Shown here: positions 12,466 through 24,104 of the stretch, in pieces | How positions within the stretch are numbered: the first letter of the stretch is position 1 | Layout of the letters: each line of letters opens with the position of its first letter | Assembly (NCBI GenBank): GCA_965649825.1 | Contig: OZ287704.1 | Span: forward strand, 248,001 to 312,000 | Direction: 5' to 3' | Source of the DNA: Penicillus capitatus | Taxonomy: Eukaryota > Chlorophyta | Length of the DNA: 64,000 bases | Position numbers and translations under genes: made by a program | The notes under the pieces: model-generated | Databases searched by the model: none | What the model saw: only the letters and a program-made list of their open reading frames with translations | Told to the model about the DNA's origin: nothing

Positions 12466-15400
12466 CTCTTTGAACTTGCGAAAACTAGCGATGACCGTTG
12501 CCGCAAAACAGCTCAGAGAAAAGCCTTTGTTTCGATGCTTTTCGCTTGGATGTTTTGTCTTTCAAATCTACCACGATTGGCGGAAGTTATCACACGTGTT
12601 GGTCCACTTCCGCATCTCAAACAGTTGGCATTCTCTCATTCGGCACAGATTTTGAACGTTCCATCTGGATTCGCGTTGATGAAGGCATCATTTCTCTGTT
12701 TCATTCCCCTGGATGCAAATGCTTTTTGACTTGCCTGCTTTGTGTTTGCGAGAAGGAACCGAACACAATCTCCTATTGAAAAGTACCAAATCCACCTCCA
12801 ATCGTTCTTTTCTCAGAGAGTATGTGCTGTCTTTTCCTATTGCGACGAACTAAACAGCAGAGCCGCACTCATCGCTCCGATATTCGATGGCAGTCAAAAA
12901 GCAGAAAATCCCGCTGCTGCTTGAAAGTATGGCCAACGCTCTGCCATTGATGCACATTAATGGACAGATTCGATAGGAGCCTAAAAAGTTGATGGATTGC
13001 TGAAGGTCTCAGGTTTCGTCTATGGCAAGGGACATTTCGAAAGCAAGAGTCTCGCGTTCGTAACCTTGTTTGGCGTTTTGAGATCGTCTTGTGTTTGGGC
13101 CATCATTCCTTGTGTCGTGGATGACACATCGCGATACGGCGTCGATCGATGACGCTTCACTGCTTCGCGCTTCTACGTCTAACCCATCTTCCGCGTGATT
13201 CGATGCCTGGTGTTTCGAACGGTTTCTTCGTAGCAGTCGAGTCCCACAGGTGTCACTGAAACGCGCAAAGAAACGTCGCGTTCTCAAATTCCCGTTCCTG
13301 TTTCTTCAACACATCAGTTCCTTCAATCTCTCCATCGTTTTCCCTACCGTCCTGCAATTGGCAACAGGTATAGCCATAATGTGCTTGCTTTCAAAAAAGA
13401 GAGTCCTGTGAACGGACAACGATCGCATCGATCTCTGTCGTGGTAGATTATGCGCAAGTCTTCCACGATATGTTTCTGTACATAGCTAGCGCTAACCGAT
13501 CGCTCATCATTCGATAAAAAAGCTACAGCAAATCTGATAGATTTGATTCACCGGTCCGAAAGCAACGCGCATTTTCTTAAGAAGTGTGCTCTAACAAACA
13601 TCCGCTTCACAATCGGCGAGCAGTTCTGTTTGCTCTTTCGTTTGCTAGCTACAGGCTCATACAGCCGGCGATAGGGATGTATCAACCAACGAACCCTACT
13701 TACGATCCATTCGTAAGAGTATCTATAATCCCACGGGAAATTCCGGTATCAATAAAGTACTCAGGTCCTTTGTGTTTCCTGGGATTGTCTGAGGTTTTTC
13801 GTGAGGTGCTAAGAATCTCACTCTCCTTTGAGTGCGACCAACGAATCAATGTCGCACTGTCGGTCGTCGCCGATCAAGAAGACGGGTCGAGAATCTTTCG
13901 ATTAACGATAGCATTGTGATTGATTCCCATGTCTTCAAATCTTATAACACATTCCGCTGAACCGCTTTTCAGTGCGACGTTTCCGCGACGGTCGACGTTG
14001 ATCGGTTTTCCGACAATGTTGATTGTGGCTATCTCTCTCCCAACTTCAATAAACGTCAATCGCAACATAATACCATCGAAAACGCAAATATCGATCGAGC
14101 AATCAATCATGTTCGATGTCGATCCGTCCGATAAGATGTTTCGTTCTTGATCTTGGCTCTCTAACGATATTAAACAGATAATAGAGATGTTAGAAAACGT
14201 GTTAGCTTTTTAAAGCTTTCGGAGAATCCATTTGCGTAGCATTTTTCTTAGCTCCCTACAAGCGATCAGTCCAACGCCAGGTCATTCTTTTCTGGTTCCG
14301 CGATTCTCGAAGACATTTGATCAATGACCAACATGATGTAGCACATTGTGCGTCAACACAAGCCACGGCATATAATAGGGATAGCACGATAACGTAAAGG
14401 CGTTTCCACTGTATAATGTGTGTCTCGAACCTTGCGTCACCTTGCACAACTGACAAGTGCGTTCTACAACCGAGAGGCACAAGTTCCAACCATCAAACAG
14501 TTAGTTAGTTCCAAAAATGGTCGATTTTACAAGGATGGAGATGTTCTAAAAACCGAGCGTAATATTCTCTTCCTTGCGGAAATACACTTTAAAGAACCAA
14601 GGTAGTATTATTACATCAAACATGAACAGGTTTTCTGCATCAACGTTTTCATTCAAATCTTCTTAGCTTCGATGTCTTAATAGATCGCTTTGCGGAACAA
14701 CTCTCGGGCAGGACAGCCAAAGTGGATCGATCTATTAGTCTTCTCAAAGCTCAGTCCCTCAACTTCGATCATTTATCGCCTTTATTTCAATCACAAAAAT
14801 GCTTCGATATTACTTAAAAAATCTTTACAAGACACAGGAGAAAAGTGTTCATAGAACTAAGGTTCTCTAGCGCACATATCACTACATTATAACTAACTAA
14901 CTAACCAACCGTTTGTTTTACGGTGAACGCCAATGCCAACCAAGTCACTAACACTTTCGACTAGCATGCTACACAAGCATTCGGATTGTTTTGTTTGTAG
15001 CTTTCTGTCACACGATCTGTTCGTCGATCTTGGGTTTGGCGATTTATGCTATGGCGCCGAATTGGTGCTTTACAAGAAGACGGATGTTACAATCATAACA
15101 GGGCTATGAATATTATTATACCACAAGCTTCCACTACGTTTATTTTCCATATCCAAACAGTTTAGTGATAATAAAGAATTCAAAAATTAGCCCTTTCTCC
15201 AAAAATTCCGATATCAAAATTGACCAAACACTATCAAATCAACACTTCTGAGCCACGAAAATGAGCACGTTTACGGTCGCGATAAACTAAAAGTGATCTA
15301 TCTGCCCGCAGTCCGGATTCGTCTTCTGTCACACTGAAATTAACATTTTTCTGTTTTTTGGCAACATTTTGAGTGATGTGGGTCTGATGGGGTCTCAATC

Positions 15401-16105
15401 ACAGAAGGAGAAAAGACTGTTCGATAGTCCGATCGATCAGAGTCGATCATAATGCAATCGTAAATGTTGTTTCCTATCTGTCGCACTGTCGACGGACAAC
15501 GGGTAACGACGAAGGCTTATAGGTTACAAAGATTGTTGAATCTATTACAATCCGGATTATATACGCGTCGAACGTACGCAAACGTCACATCAACGCGTCT
15601 CCGTCGTCAGCTGCACGAAGGTGGACAGCTGTTCACTGACACTATCTTCCTTTCGATGCTCACAGTACCGCACCACCTAGATGTCATTTTCTTTGACCAT
15701 TTTTATGTAGAGTTCCATATCCACATCAATTTGCCTTGCTTTAAGTCGCTCTTTGGAAGATTCTCTCTGCGGGTGCATTGGTTTCGAAAGTTCACGTTTT
15801 GATCCACAGCATTCCATCGTCGGGCTAGAACTGTCGGCAGTCGCATTAAGCCGGACTGACGATTTCTGCTTTCTGAGGCAGATTGACAGACACCCTCGTT
15901 CGCGACCACCGAAGCAATTCTCTCTAGTCTTGGACGGTGTCCATCAGCATGTCGCTGGTTGATATTTGTGTGACTCGGTGTAAAGCAGTACAAGGTTGCA
16001 TTTCAATCTCAGGCAAAAGAGAAGCCCATCGATCCTCGGCTGAGCATCATCTTCTCAGCCTTTAAAAAATTTTTGATTTATGCGTTCACAATCTTTATTG
16101 CACTG
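12466..16105. other. Spacer between retroelement remnants
   Basis: About 3.6 kb with only short open frames. Nothing could be matched to a cellular gene. A minus-strand frame at 13874-14110 and another at 15703-15993 may be further decayed element sequence, but neither has a diagnostic motif. Confidence 0.4.
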
Positions 16106-16560
16106 TTAACTATAGTCAGGGATTTCACGGCGTCGAATTTTCTGTTCAGTGAGCCATTCGGTCAGATGCCGGGAAGTCAGAGGTCTTGAGTTATCACGGA
16201 TAATATAAGTCGGGAAGCCAAACTGCCTAGACCATCGATCGAGAGCCCGACTCACTGCCAAACTAGACGTCTCTGTGCAGACAATCGGCATCGGATGCCT
16301 CGTATACAGGTCAATTGCCACTAAGATGTATCGCTGTCGTCCGGCCTTTAGCATCGGTCCAATGAAGTCAACAGCCAATGCTCCATTGAACTCCATTCGG
16401 GTCTTGACGGGTTTGGTTGTATAGCTTATTCTTTTGTAGGCGTTGTTGGCAAACGACACATGTTGCCACATGGCTCCGAATATCCTGTCTGAGTTCAGGG
16501 TCAATACGCAAACTCTTGTGCTATTCTTTGTCTTCTAAGATCACTACGGGCCGAGCCCAG
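16106..16560 (-). mobile_element. Second Ty3/gypsy-type integrase remnant
   Basis: The minus strand carries the end of an integrase zinc-binding module (RQDIRSHVATCVVCQQRLQK, near 16500-16430). After a frame change comes a DDE core start with ALAVDFIGPM, YILVAIDLYTRH and PTYIIRDN, then a stop at 16106. Two acidic core residues are visible; the rest is absent. It has the same orientation as the remnant at 10.5-12.5 kb but a different sequence, so it is a second element. It is broken and not functional. Confidence 0.75.
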
Positions 16561-17592
16561 GACTCCTTTTTCCCCTCGAATGAAGGAACAAACATCGATA
16601 TCAATCAGGCCTTTTACGTGGACAGTCCCATCTCTAAGGTCCATAGCCGGAGTTACACCGACAGGGTCACCCGTACACGATTGTTAACCGACCTTGGGGT
16701 GATTGATCTGAATGCCACAGAAAGCCATTCTCGTCGTCAAATATCTTAGGACACCGGATTTATTTTCTTTTTTCCTCTTTAAGAAGTTTGCATGAAAGAT
16801 TAAATTCGAAGAAACGAGATATAAGGAGAAAAATGGCACACGAAAAAAAATGCGCCCGAACACAAAAAACTAGAATTTAAATGACAGTCATTGTCAGACG
16901 TTAATCCCGCACCATAAGGACCAGCTAACCTTTCATCGTCGACGGAAACTGCTAGAACAGTTGTATAGAGATCAGAAAATCAAATAGCTACAATGCACCG
17001 TAAGATGATAAACACAGTATACTTTGGTAAAGAAACATCCTTTAATCTGATTCGTCTTAAGAGAACCTTTGATGCAAACAATGGCAGCTTATTTGTCGTG
17101 GTCAAGAACACAATGATTCTCATCGAAAACAAGAAAGTATGCCTGTCTCTCCTCTTGCCTGACTTTTGGATGTTCATAGTCGTCAATGAAGGTGAGATCG
17201 TAACTACATTTGAACACCAACAGAACCCCAATTGGCCAGCAGCTCCGGTCACATCGTTTCGTCAGACTCTTGAGATAACATACGAGATGGTGTGAGATGA
17301 TATGTTCGGTTCGGTCAATCTCTAAAATGAAACCGATGGATGCGTGTGAATTTTGAGGCTTCATGACGATAACAGCATCGTGCATCTAAATGGTCGAATG
17401 ATTAGTTACGGAGCCATTATCCTCGACAGCATTGGAAGTTGTTCGACAGTGATGACACGTGCTTTTTAACGAGAACCATATAAGACTGCCAATTGCGCAT
17501 TTTTCCGCCATACCTTCGTTGTTTTTTTACAGAACTCTTCCTTCGTAATTACAGCATAGATAAGTCGGCAACACTCGTCTGTTAGTAAACAA
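16561..17592. other. Spacer upstream of transporter copy 2
   Basis: About 1 kb. Open frames at 16993-17295 (plus) and 16980-17385 (minus) overlap one another and show no recognisable motif. It presumably includes the promoter of the following gene. Confidence 0.4.
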
Positions 17593-19271
17593 ATGGAAAC
17601 CACCGCTTCTCGAGAGAGGCCTGAGGGACAGCGCTCGAGCAGGCTACGAAAATGCGATAAGCCGAGAAGAATCTTCTTTCTGTTGACACTTTTATTTATG
17701 TGGATGCTTGTGGACAGAGGTACGGATGTGACAGCTCCACAATCTTCTAAGGCGTACTTGTTTTCGCAGGCATCATTGCTTCAAACACGATAAACGGCAG
17801 CGACGATGACGGGAACTACAACGGAATACGCGTGAGTTCGTTCTTTCTTCAAGTTGAAGAATCCTTGTCGACTTCTGTTTGCAGGACGACATCGAGATGT
17901 CGAACTTCGAAAACGGCCTTCTGTCATCAGCGCTGTCGGCTGGAATCATCGCGTGCTCTCTGTTTCTCGCACGAATCGCCTTTCGCTTTCCGCCGATGGT
18001 CATCGTAGGCGCCGGACTACTGCTCTGGTGTGTTGCTGCTGCGGCTTCTGGTCTGGCTAACAGTTTCTATGCACTGTTCACGTGTCGCTTTCTCATGGGC
18101 GTGGGCGAGTATCCGATCTTTTCACTCGGATCCATCGTCATCGGTGCGTGTAGATACCAGTGCGCAAACAATGCTTACAGAAAATGTGATGACAGATGAT
18201 GTGGCACCCAGGAGCAGTACAACTTGTTGGCTGGCCATATTCTACACAGCAGGTCCTGTCGGCGTCGCCTGCGGCTTCTTCCTCGGTTCGGTACTGGGCA
18301 GCAACATGTCATGGCGATACGTCTTCCTCTTTGAAGCGTCAGTTGCTCTTCCTTTCGTCCTATGGTGCTTCGTAACAAAACCTTTCGACATCCAAAGAGA
18401 TTGCGAGACGTCCAACGGTGCTGTCGCTGAGGGCCAAGGGGCGGAAAACGGTGGATCTTCCGTGTGGCGTGACCTGAAACGCCTGCTGAAACATGTCGTC
18501 TATGATTTGAGTATATCAGGAGAACTCTTGCAGTTCGCCTTCCTCACTCTTTGCGAATACTGGGGAGGTCGAATGGCTGCAGCAGTTTTCAACAGCAATC
18601 AATCGGATATCGTCTTTGGAGCAGTAATCGTCGTCGGTTGTATCATTGGTGGGGTGCTCGGCGGTGTCATTCTGGATGCTATCGGTAATTCCCATGACAA
18701 TACGCTCCTGATCGATGCGTGTTTTTTTCTGTAGGATCTTCTGTCAGGAATGCCCTGTTGCTCTCCAGTGTTGCCTGCTTTGCCACTGGAATTGTCCTGG
18801 CGCCAGCGATCCTCTTGTTGGAAGATCTCTACGTGTTTATGCTTTGTTTACTGATCTGTTTTGTTGTCGTCTCACTAACTCAGGTGAAACCTTGTCTTTG
18901 CTAAAAGATTTATCCACATATCGTCGTGCGTTCAGGGCCCCTTGGCAGGAGTGACGTTGTGGACAGTTCCCCTCGACTTACGTCCACTGAGCCGCAATGT
19001 TCAAGCTGTTCTTGAGTATGGAATCGGGTCACTTCCAGCTCCGGCTCTCTACGGTCTCGCCGTGGATCTGTTGAAAAAGAACCACAGCGAGGAAACTTCC
19101 TTTCGTTATGCGACGGCCGGAGCTTGTCTTATCGTGATCTCTGCAGGGGCGATCCTCCTTCTCGGCACCTACGTAAGTACAGATAAATCGGACTACAGAA
19201 TTCGATCCGACACAACAGCTGACGCTATCGTCATCTGTGATGGTTCTCTCAGGCAACAAGATGGCGGGTGA
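17593..19271 (+). CDS. Major facilitator superfamily transporter, Spinster-like (copy 2)
   Basis: Paralogue of the gene at 7143-8860 with the same six-exon plan: 17593-17719, 17770-17831, 17885-18143, 18181-18684, 18735-18883 and 18936-19271, giving 478 residues. Helix signatures are shared (LVDRGI, RFLMGVGEYP, MSWRYVFLFEA). The stretch from exon 2 through exon 3, including intron 2, is almost identical to copy 1; by eye it differs at one base in 374. In contrast the first exon, intron 1, the end of exon 4, intron 4 and exon 5 have clearly diverged. The C-terminal tail differs and ends LRQQDGG. No disabling mutation is visible, so both copies look functional. The substrate is unknown. Confidence 0.87.
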
Positions 19272-20284
19272 TCCACGTTTGATAACGATCTAGACTCAGG
19301 CATTATTTCTCTTCGCTAGCAGACATCGTTTCGAACACTGAACTAGTATTGCCGTGATAGATCAGCCGATTTTCATTGACCGAGGATAGTTTTTTTTTTA
19401 ATTTTGTGCAATCGGCTTGCAGTTATATTGTTGGTTAGCTACTTCAATGGAGGACTGTCATTCTGCCTTGCAGCGAACGAATGGTATAATACTGTACATG
19501 TATTGGAATCAGTTTTGGTAGATCAAGTCTCCAAGAAGAAACGGGGTGTTTATTGATGTTTGGAACGAAGCGTTCGTCAATGACGTTCATTTCTTCGGCC
19601 ACTTGCACTCCATGTATTCTGTCTGTTTTTGTTGCTAACACTTCTGACTCTCTGTACTCATTTGATCTTGCGTCAATCTTGCTAGTCTGTTTGCGCTAAG
19701 AGTCTTTTCTGCATTTGCAACCGTAACCATCTTTCATTCGTAGAACCCAGAATTCCTTTTCGATGAATAATAGATGCCGATGGCAGATGTGAAAGAATAA
19801 AGGATTTCTCTAAGAAGGCATACATTATCGACACTTTGCGTTCGCTTTGCACATATTTTGGCATTTTTTCGTTATCATTGAGATCTTTGTTTATCATTTC
19901 TACCAATGTGCCATTTTCCACGGGAGTTTTCTCAACGCTATCATAAGTCCTCGATCGCAAGAGAGCAATAAATATGGTCTTTACGATCGATGACTATTCA
20001 GAGAAAGAGAATGAAACTCGAGGGGCCACACTGAAAGGACGGACATGCTGGCCAAAACAAATGAGTTGTTGAGTAATACTCCCCATACATCTGTTGCTTA
20101 GAGTCATTAAATGCGGCCCAGTGAACAATAAGTGTTCGATCGCTATCGATCCTCGAAACGTCTTGTCGCGCGTTTGAGGTCGGCTGCCGAACGCACGGCG
20201 CATTCGACCTCCAAATTAAAACTGAAAGAAGAGCAGAGGTTTTCTGACAGCGGCAGGAAGAGGTTCGAAAAACGCAACGCGCGT
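19272..20284. other. Intergenic spacer
   Basis: About 1 kb between transporter copy 2 and the converging tetraspanin-like gene. Two minus-strand open frames (19444-19641 and 19682-19960) have no recognised motif. Nothing else was seen. Confidence 0.4.
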
Positions 20285-21077
20285 TTAACCGAAACGCCAC
20301 CATCTCTTTTCGGAACTCCAGTCTGTTGTATGACTCAAATGTCCGTATTTCTGCGCCATCCTCTGGCTCAGTCTCTTGGCAGACGCACTCGACTCCACAT
20401 TGAGCGCGCCTCGTCCGATCGAACTTCGAATCTTGCTCAGGTCTGGTCTTCGACGGCTTGCCGTGCTTTCGAATGGTTCAAAGTCGGTCTCGGAATCGCA
20501 ACAGCACAGCAAAAGCAAAGAGAGAAGAAATCCAAAGAACTCGACTGCACAGGAATGCCATTTCGCGGCTACTGGCTCTCATACGGCACACTTACGCAAC
20601 AGGACGACAAGGAATGGCCACTTCGTTTTTTCTAGGACGTCTATCGCTTTCCTCTTTTCCTTCGAGTTCGATGCCATATGATCGATCATAGGTTCGAGCG
20701 AAATGAAAACGAATAGCAACCCCACGGCCTGCACAACGAGACGACGGTTTTCGGTCCCTCGCGGTGAATGACAGAGCGTAACCTGGAGGGTCAATGCCGC
20801 AGACGACAGGATGAGATAGGTTTTCAGACAGCATTCTGCTCGAAAAGATCCGCAGAGACCGAAAATGGCGGAGACGAGTGTCCAGACGCCGACAGCCACC
20901 AAAGTCAACGACAAAGCCGACGACGGCGAAGCGTCCAGAGCAAAACCCAGTCCAACCAAGAATCCTCCTGTCCATAGCCGATGACCGATGTTGCTCGCTT
21001 TTCTCGATTGTACCTGTCAGGAGAAATGACGACAGGAGGGCTCGGATCGCCAAGCCGACGCGTCGATTCCAGAACAT
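20285..21077 (-). CDS. Four-helix tetraspanin-like membrane protein
   Basis: Four exons (21077-21014, 20967-20783, 20728-20596, 20544-20285) splice in phase into 213 residues. Helix 1 runs through ALLSSFLLTGGFLVGLGFAL. Helix 2 (LTLVAVGVWTLVSAIFGL) leads into CGSFRAECC, resembling the short intracellular turn after tetraspanin helix 2. Helix 3 runs from YLILSSAALTL to AVGLLFVFISLE, and helix 4 is WPFLVVLLLEFFGF. The loop between helices 3 and 4 is only about 25 residues and lacks the CCG motif of the usual large extracellular loop. The tail is about 75 residues, rich in Ser/Arg. It is tetraspanin-like in layout; membership of the family proper is unproven. Confidence 0.6.
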
Positions 21078-21174
21078 CGTCGCCGAATTGCGTCAACGTT
21101 TTGTCAAAGCATTCATGTAACGCTCTCTTATTGAAAGCCCTGTGTCTCTGTGTTGTGTATTATTACAGCAGCGT

Positions 21175-22384
21175 TCAATCACATTGTTCGAAACTCAGTA
21201 CAACGACCGTCGCTTCTTTAGATATTCTTTTGACGATCGATCTTACGGCAGCAGCTTGTGACACTTGTGGCATCTCGCCGAGCTCCGCCAAGATGACAAA
21301 AGAGATCTGAGACGATACGACGTCGCCATCGCCGAGAGATGAGGAATGCGTGCGTACTTCAGTATAGGCTGGCAGTTTTCCGTGAGCGATGGCGGAGATG
21401 ATGGCGGACTGAAAGGGTGCTAACGTCGGGTTATAGGCACAGTTCTCGATGGTCCCGCCACTGAAGACATCTCCATCCTTCGTGATGATGGACACTGCCG
21501 ACGGACACTGGCTGTACGGTACATAACTCTACATCCAATCCTATGCTCAGAATCTGAGAGCCAGGCAAGGAGAGAGCCTTCTTTACCCTCGATGCCGCTT
21601 CCAATGCATCCTTAACGCCCTTGTTCAGCAAAGGCGTGCCCTTGTGGCGTTGGATTTCATCGATTGCCTCTTTGGTCCATCGCAGAGAGAGTGGACGGCT
21701 GGGAGACATGATCCCACAGGAGGACTTCTCTCCCAAGACGTCCTGTGGCTTAAACCGCATAGGCAAGAGATCCTCTAGACGCCACTCGGTGGTCGGAATA
21801 TCTTTGAACACGAGCTTCAACTGATCCTGCAACCAGACTCACGACCAGCAATGCTTAGGACCATGTCCTCACAGCATGGTGTAACTCTGAGAGAAACTGA
21901 CGGCAGTGACCACATGGAACGGCATTGACAGCAAGGAACAATAGCTGGGTCTCTCTGTGATGCAAAGCATTTGCCACGACGAACTGCTCGGCATGGACCT
22001 TTTGACAGACACACGATCATCATCGACGTTCTCTGCTCTCTTAAGGTTACCGTGTTATAGAGAGGGACTCCCTCGAACTCGAGATTCATGCCAAGATACA
22101 CCGCCCCAGACTTTCCCAGTCCTGCTGCACTGTACCAAACCACTGCTTTTTTGAATCTCGAACGGCAGCATGGCATGTCAGACCCGACATGGAATTTTGA
22201 GAGCGGTGGTCGTGCGAGTTCCGCCACTTCGGTGACGAGACTAAGCAACAACTCCCTCTCTTGCATTCCCTTCTTCTGCATCAGTGCCTTGACGGTCTCG
22301 GGACTGAGATAAAGCGCCGCCTCTGGGCCCTAGAAGTGCATTGTGCTCGTCGCGATTTCCATTCCGTGTGGACGAAGAGACCAT
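21175..22384 (-). CDS. Cytidine deaminase, plant dimeric type
   Basis: Zinc-dependent deamination of cytidine to uridine in pyrimidine salvage. Exons: 22384-22382, 22329-22184, 22129-22051, 21998-21873, 21826-21587 and 21528-21175, summing to 948 nt (315 residues), close to Arabidopsis CDA1. The catalytic domain shows VHAEQFVVAN and PCGHCRQFLSEL, supplying the zinc His and Cys ligands and the catalytic Glu. A second, non-catalytic deaminase-fold half has SYVPYSQCPS and GGTIENCAYNPTLA. The start is uncertain: I used an ATG that ends directly at an intron (22384-22382), but the next ATG at 22281 is also possible. It is head-to-head with seryl-tRNA synthetase, with about 50 bases between starts. 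Confidence 0.88.
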
Positions 22385-22435
22385 GAACACGTCTTCGAGT
22401 GCCGGAATGATGCGAATGGTTCCATTCGGAAGACG

Positions 22436-24104
22436 ATGTCTGTCGTGCGTGCGCGTCTGGTCCCATGTGCGTCGTACGTTTGGGCAGATCTGTGGCGAAG
22501 GGCGCGCGGGCACGAATGTCGGCGACGGTTGGGCAAAGCCCTTTGCTCCACGGCGACACCGTTGGAGCTGGACGCTTCGACTGACGTTGAAGCGCCTCCT
22601 TTCAATGCCTTCCTCGACTTCAAATTCGTGCAAGAGAATCTCGATCTCGTTCGAGAGAATTGCCGAAAAAGGAAGGCGCCAGCAGATCCCGATGCTGTGG
22701 CCCGACTCTACTCTGAATACATCGCAGCAAAACTGAAGAGTGAGAAACTCAGAGCGGAACGTAACGAAAATGGAAAGGCCATGAAAGTGAGAACAGTCAT
22801 TGAATGTTCTGGCGAGACCTCACTGGGGACGTTCAGGGAAAACTGGACGCCGAAGAACGACAGAGACGCATTGCGATGGGATCTCAGCTCAAATCGGAGA
22901 TCTCGGCGGTGGAAGTGGAATTGGAGTCTCTGCAGAATCGATTACAGCGCGAAGGACAACGATTGCCAAATCTCACACATCCGGCAGTGCCCGATGGAGA
23001 TGAAGACAGTGCCATTGTGATCAAGACAGTAAACAGAGATGTCTTTTCATGCCGCCTCGGTTACATCTTGTGATCGGCAAGGTGGGCGAGAAACGCGTGT
23101 TCGATTTCGAAGTGCGAGATCATGTCACACTTGGAGAGGCGTTGGATTTGGTTGACTTTACCAATGCGGCTATGGTAACGGGTTCAAAGTTCTGTTACCT
23201 GAAGAATGCAGCTGCAATGTTGGAAATGGCGCTGATCAATTGGACTTTTCAATTCGTCGTGGCAAAGGGATTTACACCTATCATGACACCGGACTTGATT
23301 CGTGAGTCCGTTCTAGAAAAGTGTGGATTTCAACCACGACGTCAGAATACACAGGTGATGAAGAATCGACATAAATATCATGCTGCCGATGAGAAGATGG
23401 GTGTTCAAGGTCTATAGCATTAAGGACAGTGATCTGGCTTTAGCTGGTACAGCAGAGGTGCCTCTAGGCGGACTGTACATGGATCAAATTTTGGACGAAG
23501 GAGAGCTTCCTATAAAGATGGTGGCATTTGGCCATTGTTTCCGAACAGAAGCTGGATCTCTTGGGACGGCATCTAAAGGACTCTATCGGCTACATCAGTT
23601 TAGTAAGATTGAGATGTTTGTGATCTCCACTCCTCGACAGAGTGAAGCTCTTTTGGAAGAGCTGGTTGCAATCGAAGAGGAGCTTTTCACACAACTCGGC
23701 CTTCATTTCAAAGTATGACGGCGTGCTTAATCTCGGCGATGCATACACAAGAGCGTGGTTGATAGATTATGGACATGCCGACAGCGGATCTTGGTGCCCC
23801 GGCCTATCGAAAGTATGACATCGAAGCATGGATGCCCGGATTGCAACGCTACGGAGAGATTTCAAGCGCATCGAATTGCACAGACTACCAGAGTCGGCGT
23901 CTCAATATTCGATTTCGACCCAAACTGCAGGGATCATCAAAGAGAGGGCAGAATATTTTCGTGCATACATTGAATGCCACAGCCTGTGCTGTCCCAAGGC
24001 TGTTGGTTTCAATTCTCGAAAACTTTCAAAATGCAGACGGGACAATCTCTGTTCCGCATGTCCTGCAGCCTTATCTGGGAGGAATGTCTCTCATTTCAAA
24101 ATAA
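22436..24104 (+). CDS. Seryl-tRNA synthetase, organellar
   Basis: Class II synthetase charging tRNA-Ser. Five exons (22436-22786, 22837-23028, 23082-23354, 23410-23712, 23766-24104) give 485 residues. The N-terminus [16 protein letters not shown] and the following Arg-rich stretch form a transit-type leader. Next is the tRNA-binding coiled-coil arm ([16 protein letters not shown] to [11 protein letters not shown]), then motif 2 ([11 protein letters not shown]) and motif 3 ([22 protein letters not shown]). The RLNIRFRP and [14 protein letters not shown] segments also match the family. Bacterial-type length plus the leader suggests plastid and/or mitochondrial service. An in-frame ATG at 22343 lies upstream but would overlap the divergent gene's start region. 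Confidence 0.93.

Noticed and set aside
8861-17592. Search for tRNA genes, CRISPR arrays or clear tandem repeats in the gene-poor region
   Set aside because: No cloverleaf-like sequence, spaced direct repeats or long tandem units were recognised by eye.
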